From the NCBI GenBank assembly GCA_943736015.1, contig OX031069.1, positions 17,799,235 through 17,863,234 of the forward strand: a DNA stretch of 64,000 bases, written 5' to 3'. A model generated the notes under the pieces. That model did not search any database. It was not told where the DNA came from and was given only the letters and a program-made list of their open reading frames with translations. Positions 1-9,224 of this stretch are shown here, piece after piece (the first letter of the stretch is position 1; the number at the start of each line of letters is the position of its first letter). A program made the translations under genes and the position numbers. The stretch is from Tridacna crocea. Its lineage: Eukaryota > Mollusca > Bivalvia > Cardiida > Cardiidae.

Positions 1-3000
1 CTTGCAAATGTATATGCTCCAAATATCGACAATCCAAATTTTTTTGATTATATCTTTAACCAAATAGAATCTTTTGATAATAACGAGAATATTATTCTTT
101 GTGGAGATTTTAATCTTGTTTTAGACACTTCGATTGATTATGAAAACTACAAACACTTGAACCATAATGCAAGATCAAGAAAATATCTATTGAATAAAAT
201 GAATGATAGAGATCTGATTGATCCTTTTAGACAATTGCATGGAAAAACTAGAAAATATACATGGAAGCGTTTAACACCCTTGCAAAGAGGAAGACTTGAT
301 TACTTTTTAATGACTCTTACTTTACTTCCCTGTCTCAAAAACTGTGATATAGACATAAGTTATAAGTCTGATCATTCAATCATTTTTCTTGAACTTCAAC
401 TGTCTGAACAAAATCACGGAAAAGGTTTTTGGAAGTTAAATAACTCATTGCTGAATGATAAAGCCTATGTTGATAGTATAAATAGGAAGATAGATAGTGT
501 TATTTTACAATATTGTTTACCGGTATACAACATTGATAACGTGCTCAAAATGGAACCATCAGACATACAGTTTATTATAAATGATCAGCTCTTTTTGGAA
601 ACATTACTTATGGAAATACGCGGAGAAACAATATCGTATTCAAGTCATAAAGCCAAAACAAAATGTCAAAGAGAAAAAAACATTGAAGATGAAATTGTTC
701 AGTTAGAAAATAATTTAAATGAAACAAATAAAGATAGGTTAACTATACTACATGATCAATTGGAAAACTTGAGGCAAGAAAAACTAAATGGTTACTTCAC
801 CAGGGCCAGAGCAAATTGGGTTGAAAATGGAGAAAGAGCAACAAAATATTTCTGTAACTTGGAAAAACAACATATAGCTTCAAAAAATATCCCTTTCCTT
901 GTAAAAGATGATGGAAGTCATACTTATGATCAAAATGAAATTTTAGTGGAAACAAAAAAATACTTTGAAAATTTATTTAATGAAAAAAGCTCTAATATAG
1001 ACAGTAAATTTGAAACTTATATGAAAGATTGTGCAGCAAATAAATTAGATGAAAAAAATAAAAATGCAATTGAAGGACTTTTACAATATAGTGAGGTAAC
1101 TGAAACATTAAGAAATATGAAAAATGACAAAAGTCCTGGTATAGATGGTTTTACTACAAACTTTTACAAGGTGTTTTGGAAAAGGATAGGACATTTTGTA
1201 GTAAAAGCCTTAAATCATGCATTTTTGACAAACTCTTTTTCAAAAAATATCAAGTTAGGTATTATTACACTAATCCCAAAAGAAGATAAACCAAAACAAT
1301 TTCTGAAAAACTGGAGGCCGATTACGCTTTTGAATGTTTTATATAAACTTGCATCTGGTAGTATAGCTAGGCGAATTAAAAATGTTTTAAATCACGTCAT
1401 ATCAGGAGATCAAACCGGTTTTTTACAAGGCAGATTTATAGGCGAAAACACACGACTAGTTAATGATATTATGCAACATTGCGAAGAACACCATATTCCT
1501 GGATTGTTGATGTTAATTGACTTTGAAAAAGCATTTGATTCTTTATCTTTTAACTTTATTGAAAATGCGTTAACCTATTTTAATTTTGGGGAAACATTTA
1601 AACAATGGATTAAATTATTTTTGTATAATACTGAAGTTTCTGTTCAGTTAAATGGATTTTTATCAGAGTACTTTACTATAAGGAGGGGCTGTCGTCAAGG
1701 TGACCCAATATCTGCATACGTTTTCATTCTTTGCACAGAGATTTTGAATATCAAAATAAAACATGATAAGAATATCACCGGAATAAAGATAAAAAATCAA
1801 GAATACATAATATCTCAATTCGCAGATGATACAACCCTTTTTCTAGATGGGTCCGAAAAAACGCTCAATAGTACTTTGGAAATGCTTGAACACTTTTCAC
1901 ACATTTCTGGTCTTAAAGTTAATTTTGATAAAACAAAATTGATATGGATTGGTTCCATGAAATATAGCATTCGAGCGATTAAAACAAAATGGAAATTAAC
2001 ATGGGGGGAAACACAATTTAAATTACTTGGTATTTTGTTCCATGTTGATTTGGAAAAAATGTTAAACTTAAATTATGAGCCCAAATTACAAAGTATAAGA
2101 AATAGCATTTCACATTGGAAAAAACGAAAATTAACTCCGATTGGTAAAATAATTGTGGTCAAAAGTATTTTAGTGCCAATACTCACACATTTGTTTATTT
2201 CTTTACCGTCGCCGACCAATGAATTCTTAAAAAAAATACATGACATTCTTTATAAATTTGTATGGGATGGCCCAGCTAAAATAAAATATTCAGTGATGAT
2301 CAAAGATTATGTGGAGGGGGGATTAAGGATGATAGATATCAAGAATTTTAATACAACTATGAAATTAAAATGGATGAAGAAAATAGTAGCCAACAGTAAA
2401 AATGATTGCTACAAATTTATAACCAACATATTCAATCCAGAGAGAGTTTTTAACTTTGGTACTTTATACTGCAAAAAAATTCTAGGAACAATAAAAAATG
2501 AATTTTGGATAGATGTTTTAAAATCATTCATGGTATTTAGCTCTAAATATAAGTTTACAAAATTGTCGGAAATAATGACTATGCCTCTATTTTATAACGA
2601 GAACATTACGATAGACTCTAAGTATATCTACAAAGCAAACTTATACGAATGTGGCATAAGATATGTTAAAGACATTTTGAGAAACGACGGATGTTTTAAA
2701 AGTTTAAATGAAATCAAAACCGTAACCAAGAATAGAATAAATTTTTTAAACTATTATAGTATTGTAAATTCAGTTCAAGCTTTCTTTTCAAATCAGGATA
2801 TTCCATTTCCCGTTACACATAAAATTTTGAATGAATGTCATAATCCTTCAATTAACAGTTATTTTTTTCATATAATAACTGAAAACGACATAAACAAACA
2901 CGTTTATAATACTCTTATAAAAAACGATGAAACACCAACAAGTAGGAACAAATGGTCTACATATTATAATGGTTTAAACTTAGATTGGAAACAAATTCAC

Positions 3001-3477
3001 GGAAACGTATTCAAATACACACGAGATACTTACACCCAATGGTTACAAACAAGAATAGTGCATCGGATTATTGCAACAAATGCCTTACTTTTTAAAATGA
3101 AGCTGATAGATACGAATTTATGTACATTTTGTGGCACAGATGTTGAAACAATCACACATTTATTTTACGAATGTAGATACACGAAAAATTTGATAAGTAG
3201 AGTCACAGAAATTATAAAAAATTTTAATCAAACTGTGCAAATTAACAGCTCTATTTTACTTTTGGGCTCAAACACAACAAATATTAAATTAGATATACTC
3301 CTTTTGGAAATAAAAAAATATATATATTTCTGCAGAAATAAACTATATAAACCTTCAATAAATGGATTAAGGAACCACCTCACCACAAATTTAGACGTCT
3401 ATAGAAATACTAAAATGTTTGAAAAAGGAGAAAATATCATGACTTTTGTTGAACATATCATACAAAACCTCCCATGA
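1..3477 (+). CDS. Tx1-like LINE ORF2 (endonuclease-reverse transcriptase), copy 1, N-terminus outside window
   Basis: This is the replication protein of a non-LTR retrotransposon. An APE-type endonuclease nicks the target and the reverse transcriptase primes cDNA synthesis at the nick. The frame is open from base 1, which equals residue 109 of the complete copy at 9225-13025. From there to the TGA at 3475-3477 I see no protein-level difference from that copy. The remaining half of the endonuclease (GDFN, SDHS), the whole RT (motif A IDFEKAFD, motif C FADD) and the C-terminal CX2C-X8-H-X4-C finger are all present. It is intact as far as the window shows. An upstream start outside the window is expected at the same place as in copy 2. 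Confidence 0.93.
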   Translation, partial: LANVYAPNIDNPNFFDYIFNQIESFDNNENIILCGDFNLVLDTSIDYENYKHLNHNARSRKYLLNKMNDRDLIDPFRQLHGKTRKYTWKRLTPLQRGRLDYFLMTLTLLPCLKNCDIDISYKSDHSIIFLELQLSEQNHGKGFWKLNNSLLNDKAYVDSINRKIDSVILQYCLPVYNIDNVLKMEPSDIQFIINDQLFLETLLMEIRGETISYSSHKAKTKCQREKNIEDEIVQLENNLNETNKDRLTILHDQLENLRQEKLNGYFTRARANWVENGERATKYFCNLEKQHIASKNIPFLVKDDGSHTYDQNEILVETKKYFENLFNEKSSNIDSKFETYMKDCAANKLDEKNKNAIEGLLQYSEVTETLRNMKNDKSPGIDGFTTNFYKVFWKRIGHFVVKALNHAFLTNSFSKNIKLGIITLIPKEDKPKQFLKNWRPITLLNVLYKLASGSIARRIKNVLNHVISGDQTGFLQGRFIGENTRLVNDIMQHCEEHHIPGLLMLIDFEKAFDSLSFNFIENALTYFNFGETFKQWIKLFLYNTEVSVQLNGFLSEYFTIRRGCRQGDPISAYVFILCTEILNIKIKHDKNITGIKIKNQEYIISQFADDTTLFLDGSEKTLNSTLEMLEHFSHISGLKVNFDKTKLIWIGSMKYSIRAIKTKWKLTWGETQFKLLGILFHVDLEKMLNLNYEPKLQSIRNSISHWKKRKLTPIGKIIVVKSILVPILTHLFISLPSPTNEFLKKIHDILYKFVWDGPAKIKYSVMIKDYVEGGLRMIDIKNFNTTMKLKWMKKIVANSKNDCYKFITNIFNPERVFNFGTLYCKKILGTIKNEFWIDVLKSFMVFSSKYKFTKLSEIMTMPLFYNENITIDSKYIYKANLYECGIRYVKDILRNDGCFKSLNEIKTVTKNRINFLNYYSIVNSVQAFFSNQDIPFPVTHKILNECHNPSINSYFFHIITENDINKHVYNTLIKNDETPTSRNKWSTYYNGLNLDWKQIHGNVFKYTRDTYTQWLQTRIVHRIIATNALLFKMKLIDTNLCTFCGTDVETITHLFYECRYTKNLISRVTEIIKNFNQTVQINSSILLLGSNTTNIKLDILLLEIKKYIYFCRNKLYKPSINGLRNHLTTNLDVYRNTKMFEKGENIMTFVEHIIQNLP

Positions 3478-3643
3478 GCCGATTAAGATAGTCAATAACC
3501 GAAGACAAAAAACAGAGAAAACACGAAAAAAAAAAAAATCAACAATTAAGAAGTAAGATTTAAAGACACAAGACTCTTCCTTTTATCCTGGTTCATTTTA
3601 GTGAGTAAACAAACATAGCAGCATATCAGCCCACCAATGCACA

Positions 3644-3674
<31 letters not shown>

Positions 3675-3977
3675 CCGCACACACCCCCCACACATACCTG
3701 CACACTTTTGCACCACATAAAAAATTAAGCTTTGTTGTCGCAAATCAATCAGTATTTTGGCACATCAATTACATATTAGTTAACTTGAAATTTTGGAATG
3801 GGGAAATTGTAAAATTGGAAAACATTTTAAAATCTATTACACAAAATGATATTTGTAAATATGTACTACTAACAAAATATTTACTAACAATGATATGTAA
3901 GGTATGTTGGGGGATGGCCACGACCCTCACATACCGATAGACGTGGCAATTAAAGCTTAAAAAAAAAAAAAAAAAAA
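3478..3977 (+). other. LINE 3' UTR, terminal stem-loop and poly-A tail, copy 1
   Basis: Noncoding tail of the LINE. It has an A13 run near 3526-3538, a (CA)n microsatellite near 3641-3675, and a stem-loop at 3901-3935 (GGTATGT paired with ACATACC, with partial pairing of a G run and CCCTC inside). An AATTAAAG possible polyadenylation signal near 3948 follows, then a run of about 19 A at 3959-3977, taken as the element's 3' end. Equivalent segments: 13026-13526 and 22567-23067. The RT of such elements often recognises a 3' stem-loop, so the hairpin is a candidate recognition signal (inference). Confidence 0.75.
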
Positions 3978-4084
3978 CATTTCTAATTTCGTATAGTACA
4001 CAGGTCGTAACCCCGGCTTAATACGACTTGACCTCCGATCAATACAGTTGACCTCGTATCAATATTGATGACCCGCGACCAATA

Positions 4085-4182
4085 CAGAAATCCTTGAACG
4101 TGATAGGTCAAAATTTCAGTGGCGTGAGCGTCTGCGCTTACTTTTCGCCAATCACGTTCAAGGAGGCGTAACCTAAAAATTG
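4085..4182. repeat. Stem-loop with 13-14 bp arms (CCTTGAACGTGAT)
   Basis: TCCTTGAACGTGAT at the left is matched by ATCACGTTCAAGGA at the right, with about 70 bases between. It lies just after the LINE poly-A tail in a segment with repeated AATACG..GACCT motifs. Copies are in units 2 and 3 at about 13634-13731 and 23175-23272. Probably one end of a decayed palindromic element, interrupted by the MITE that follows. Confidence 0.6.
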
Positions 4183-4326
4183 ATATTTGTTTCCAGCAGG
4201 GTAGAAAACATTGTGGGAAAAAGGAGAAAATGCTGGTTACCAGCATTTTCTCCTTTTCTCACAATGTTTTCAGAAGGCCTCTTTTTCAGGGTCGTAAAAA
4301 CCAGAGTTTGTTTGGTAAAGCGTTAA
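4175..4326. mobile_element. TTAA-type MITE, left-truncated, unit 1
   Basis: Contains the hallmark palindromic core of this window's commonest MITE: AACATTGTGGGAAAAAGG, then GAGAAAATGCTGG, facing its own inverse and ending ACAATGTTTTC. The right inverted terminus GTTTGGTAAAGCG is followed by TTAA at 4323-4326. The left terminus is missing. Copies at 13724-13875 and 23265-23416. Confidence 0.7.
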
Positions 4327-4342
4327 TTAATAAAATTGTAAC

Positions 4343-4471
4343 TAATCAAGTGATTTCGTATTGGCCCAGTTACAGGTCCTCGGTCAGCCGTATTGACCCT
4401 CGGCCTTCGACCTCGGGCCAATACGGCTGACCTCGGACCTGTAACTGGGCCAATACGAAATCACTTGATTA
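4343..4471. mobile_element. 129-bp palindromic MITE, unit 1
   Basis: A long hairpin: left arm 4343-4395, right arm 4419-4471, 51 of 53 positions complementary, with a 23-base loop. The termini read TAATCAAGTGATTTCG and its inverse. The target duplication cannot be told apart from the palindrome's own TA/TAA ends. It lies just downstream of the TTAA MITE. It would form a strong cruciform or a double-stranded RNA if transcribed. Confidence 0.8.
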
Positions 4472-4484
4472 ATAACATTATATT

Positions 4485-6551
4485 ATACATCCATGCAGGT
4501 TGATTGTCAGTGACAGGATTTCTTATAATTCTTTCTAACTTATGAAAAAGAAGCACATGTACATGTATTTGAGTCTCCTCCATCAAAAGATATTTATCTA
4601 TACCAAAAATTACAAGTATGTACATGTACACCAAACTGCAACTGGAGATACTATATGGACTAGAATTATTATTAGTCGCCGCGCAGAAGCGCGCGACTAT
4701 ATTTTTAATAACTTTTCGAGTTAGGACATGGACAATGGGAATTTCTTTTTTATAGGGTTGTTAAGGTTAACAAGGAATCTTTCTACTTCGCCTAAAACTG
4801 GCTTTTTAATTCATTCTTAAACTACGAAGTATATAGGCCTAGAATACGATACGATTTTTTGTTCTGTTAAAGGTGGGTATTTAGAATTTTTACATCTCAC
4901 CAAATTGAAAAATATATATATCACTGAAATTCATATGAAAAAATAATACAAATCATTAATAATTAAGATTCATAAAATTACAAAAAAAATTTTTTTTGAT
5001 GGTATTCCCTTAAAAGGCTACGTAGCCTCTTAAGGTATTTTTAGATTTCGTGCCAAAAATCAATACAGCATTTCGGGCATGCCTAGTGACTGGCACGTGA
5101 CTCATAACGCTTAAATTCCATTACATAACAAACATGTAATAATTATTTTCCATAATGTCTTCTTCGGACGCTATGTTTGAAATTTCGCCTGTGTATTCCT
5201 GTATGTAAATGAGCGAATTGATCATCTAAAAATAGAACGTGTCTCCCGTCGGTGTCGACATGGGCTGTAGTAAATCTCTAATTTCTCGTGTTGTTGGACG
5301 GTGTTCGACTACTGGTGTTTTATAAATGAAAATTAAAAGCCTTTGGGAGTACAAGGATGATTTCTTTGCATTTTTGTACAATTTTCGTCCCAAAATCTGA
5401 AGGGCCACCTTTAATACTTACAACATCAAAAAATGCGCCCAATTATTACTTTTATTTTCGCTATTCGTGAGAAATAGACTTATCCTAATAAATGCCTTGT
5501 TTCCATTGGTCAAGGCTGTACAAGTTTCCTGTCATTTCGTACATACTTAATTTCGCACCTAGGTCATTTCGTACGAGTTTTGGTCATTTTGTACCTACCT
5601 ATACTTTCTATTTTGGTCATTTCTGGTACCCAGGTGATCATGTCGTACCCACTTTGGTCATTTCGTACACAGGTTTAATTATCATTTTGATTATTTAGTA
5701 CCTAGTTTTTCCTACTATTTGTGTGTGTTTTTGTTTAATGACCACTGCTAAAATTGTACATTGCTGAAATTGTGCTAAATTCCGCCGAAGAACGAGTATG
5801 ATGGTTATGATTGTATCTGACCATTATTGGATACTTCTTTCTAAATTTTTAAAACAAAGATTGTTTAGAACCCCTTTGTCTATTTCTCACCGAGTTCTGG
5901 ATGAATTTTCTTTGTGGTAAAAAATCTGGAGAAAGGCCACCTTTTCACTGTAATGTTGTTCATAAATCGCAATGCAAAACCATTATTCTTTATTAACACT
6001 GTTCACCAAACAGTATAATTTTAGACTTGTTTAAATTGAAAGCATGCCTTGCAAACTTGCGTCCTCCTGAATCTTACTTTCCTCGGACAGCAACATTTTA
6101 GTAACTTAATTAGCCCTGTTTTCAACACTTTCCCAAATAAACACGGGTCATCACGTGTGTGCTGTCAAATTCTTTTGGAAAAACATGTTGGATAAGGAGA
6201 AATTGCTCAAGCAATTTCTCGTTTATCAAATACTTTTTCCCCACTACTAGAGAATTTTCCACCACTTTTGTAGCTTTTTAAATTGTCGTCTGCCAACTCT
6301 TTGAATTGAAAGAGTCTAATATTTGTCGTTTGGAAAAGAGTTAAGAGAGCGCCGTGTCACGGGTATTAGATACTGTAATAGAAGGCAAGTTTTGATATAG
6401 ATTCACAGTCACATCAATTTCATAATGTGTTAAAAAATCTGCTGATGAAAACTGACACTTACTTACTTGCCCTGGCTTTCTTGAAGCATTAAACAAAATT
6501 TTCAGCGGCGACTTTGATGCTCTGCATCAACTTTTTCTTGTTCTTAATAAA
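4485..6551. other. Noncoding part of the tandem unit
   Basis: No credible gene. It contains a ~190-bp repeat beginning CATCCATGCAGGTTGATTG (4491) that recurs near 6790 and 7188 after MITE relics, and a GC-rich hairpin AGTCGC..GCGACT (4675-4700). There is also a palindrome around GGCTACGTAGCC (near 5018-5034), a degenerate run of GGTCATTTCGTACC-like repeats (5529-5702), and an AAATTGCTCAAGCAATTT hairpin (6197-6234) resembling a worn MITE core. The same content is at about 14034-16100 and 23575-25641. Confidence 0.6.
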
Positions 6552-6779
6552 TTAACACTTTCCAAAACAATCCTAGGTTTTTACCACCCTTGGGAAAAGG
6601 CCTTTTGAAAACTTTGTAGAAAAGGGAGAAAACTGGTAAGTAGCTTTTTCTTCTTTTCCCACAATGTTTTCTACTTGTCAACAATAGAAAACTTTATTCA
6701 TTTATGAAACATTCATTTTGGTGTCTGTAAATAGTTTGGTTTTATACAAAATTTCAATGAATTCAGAAATGTTTGTTAA
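6552..6779. mobile_element. TTAA-flanked MITE relic, unit 1
   Basis: Begins TTAACACTTTCCAAAACAAT, has the degraded core ending CCCACAATGTTTTCTA, and ends GTTTGTTAAC, with TTAA at 6552-6555 and 6776-6779. It is about the full length of the family (compare 54601-54830). Copies at 16101-16328 and 25642-25869. Confidence 0.7.
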
Positions 6780-6979
6780 CATCAGACAATACATCCATGC
6801 AGATTGATTGTCAGTGACAGGATTTCTTATAATTCTTTCTGGCATATGAAAAAGAAGCACATGTATTTTACTTCCTTCCAAAAAAATATATTTATCTATA
6901 CCAAAAATCACAAGTATGTACATGTACACCAAACGGCAGCTTAGATATTTTATTAACTAGAATTATTATTCCTAATAAA

Positions 6980-7173
6980 TTAACCCTTTCCAAAACAATC
7001 CTGGGGTTTTACGACTCTTGGGAAGAGGCTTACCAGCATTTTCTCCCTATCCCACAATGTTTTCTCCATGTCAACAACAGAAAAAGTTATCCAATTTCAG
7101 AACATTCATTTTGCTTTCTACAAACATTTGGTTTTTTTTGCAAAATGTCAATGAATTAAGAAACGTTTGTTAA
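6980..7173. mobile_element. TTAA-flanked MITE relic, second in unit 1
   Basis: Begins TTAACCCTTTCCAAAACAAT and ends GTTTGTTAAC, with TTAA at 6980-6983 and 7170-7173. One arm of the core palindrome is largely deleted, leaving CCAGCATTTTCTCC. It is followed by another copy of the CATCCATGC repeat. Copies at 16529-16722 and 26070-26263. Confidence 0.7.
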
Positions 7174-7280
7174 CATCAGCCAACACATCCATGCTGGTTG
7201 ATTGTCAGTGACAGGATTTCGCATAATTCTGTATGCTATTTATAGTAACACCATTTACAGCGATTACTAAAACAGGATTT

Positions 7281-9194
7281 AAAGTGTTTCTCTATCCTTT
7301 TCAAATACAAATTGTAATTTTCAGTGATAATAATTATCGTTGTCTGCATACGCCTTTAATTTGGATCAGTATAAGATTTTGTCCTTTGGTAAATGTTGAG
7401 GCCTATTGGTTTTGGGTCTAATATGATTACACATGTTTTTATGAATTTTTTAGTGTGATTAGACTCTGTATGAGCATAGGATGGACTAAGATGGGTCTGA
7501 TTTGCACATAACCTGATCAAGGTGTATCGGTCTAATGTTCTGTTTTTTTTTTTTTTATTTTTATCTTAAAAAAATGTATTTTGATTCTGTCTTTGAAATA
7601 TTATTTCATATATATGAAATGTTTCAATACGAGCCTTTTACACCTTGATTCCGGCAATGTTATTTCTTTCTTTCGGAACCATAAATTTAATGTATATAAA
7701 TGGTTAAAATGGAGCAGAGGGTTAAGGAGATACACCAACTTTTAACAGCCTAGTTTTTTAAATGTGCAAAATACTGCAAGTGTAAAGAAGATTTGTTTGT
7801 TTTTCATGTTACTTGGTAACTGTATACCAAACAATCCTGGTTATCAGGTTAAAAAAAAGGGCATTGTTGGAGGGGAGGAAAGGGGCTGGTAATAGACTTT
7901 TTCACCCTTTTCCATATGTTTTCTACTAAATACTAAATGAATTTCAATTTTAGAGTAATATTTATACTATCGTATGCAAATGCTTTCATTTTGGACGAGG
8001 CAGAGATTTCATGTGTTTGATATGGATTTTTACTTTTAATGTTGTTCAGATTGTGTCATTTCTTATGGTATGGGGGGGGGGGTCTGACGCTGTGTTGTGC
8101 TGGTTTAACTCATTACCACACAATCCCGACTTTTAACAACCCTGATGAGGGAAAAAAAATGGCCTTTGGGGGCATTGTTGGAGGAAGAAAATGCTGGTAA
8201 CCAGCGTTTTCTACTTTTCCCACAATGTTTTTCTACCCTTTCCAAATCAAAATTTCAATCTTTAATTCACATGTATTTTGTCGTCTGCAAATGCTTTCAA
8301 TTTGGACTAGTAAAACAAAAATGTCTTTTTGGGTTGAGTGTTCTTGCCTATTGCTGAAACTAATTTGTCTGTCGGCCATTACCGGGACTGACCGTGCGGA
8401 AGTGGATCATTGATTTCGCGTTGATTTACATACTTTTTGTTCTGATGCATTTGGACGCACGCTTTGTTATACATTTTGGCTGTTATTTTTACTTTAAGAT
8501 AACAGTATACCCGTTTCGTTTGGTTTTAGAAAGTTTTTTTGTAGTTATACGCACGAGGAAAAACACAGTTTTTAAGAAAATAATGCATGATACTCAAAGT
8601 TTACTTTTCATTATTCGGTAGGTCTGAAAGCCGAAGATCAAACCCATTAATTGGGTGGCGGTCCGGTTTTACATAAAAAATTAGTAGGATGAATATTAAA
8701 AGAAAATGATAGTTACTATGTTGGTGAGCTAAGCCAAAACTAACGAGTAGTTACCTTTCTTGATTATTTAGTGTCTGCTTTACTTGTTCTTATGATGTTT
8801 CCAAAAGCCCTCTTCTGCTCACTTTTTTCTTTCGGAGAAACCAAAAGAAATAACTATTTTCAGTAGAAATAAAAAGAATTAAATATACGGAACTCAAGAC
8901 ATTTCTTTCTTTCAAAAAAAATATTTTTTTTTTAAATAATTGTAAATGATGTTTTTTTTCCCCAAAATGCCTTTGGTGTTTAGTATGATTCAGTCTACAC
9001 TGTACGCAGGAACAATTTCTTTGTATATAGTTATGTCGTGTATATATTTCCTATATTTAAATGTATGTCAACCATATCTTTTTTTTTTCATCGTATTTGT
9101 ACATATCATACACAACACACACTTGCACTTCTTATACATACAACTTTCCTAAGTACTATCATGATCGGTTACATGGGAGATTTCAGAACAAAGT
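7281..9194. other. Noncoding left part of tandem unit, upstream of LINE
   Basis: No supported gene. It opens inside the right half of a TTAA-type MITE (7281-7420) and holds a poly-T (7541-7556), two more MITE relics (about 7817-8020 and 8105-8325, the latter starting TTAACTCATTACC), an 11-base G run (8072-8082; 13 bases in copy 3 at 17622-17634) and AT-rich sequence leading to the LINE. The LINE 5' UTR and promoter must lie somewhere here, but the 5' end cannot be fixed. Equivalent segment in unit 3: 16830-18746. Confidence 0.6.
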
Positions 9195-9224
9195 TTGATT
9201 TTGAAAATATGTTTCCTTTTAAAA

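Larger units (their letters stand above)
1..7280 (+). repeat. Tandem unit copy 1 (partial, 5' end outside window)
   Basis: The sequence matches 9549-16829 base for base apart from a few homopolymer, CA-repeat and single-base changes. Window base 1 corresponds to 9549, inside the LINE reading frame, so the array continues to the left of the window. The copy holds the end of the LINE coding region, the LINE 3' UTR and tail (to 3977), then about 3.3 kb of MITE-rich noncoding DNA. Base 7280 is the last base shared with copy 3. From 7281 the sequence switches to the next unit's left edge. Confidence 0.95.

Noticed and set aside
3983-4430. Recurring 66-87 residue frames (both strands) in each tandem unit
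   Set aside because: They run through the MITE core palindrome and the long hairpin; the same peptide start appears on both strands because the DNA is palindromic.
9195-9224. Start of LINE ORF2 at 9195
   Set aside because: That codon is TTG; the first ATG in frame is 9225, just before the endonuclease, and fits a eukaryotic start context.
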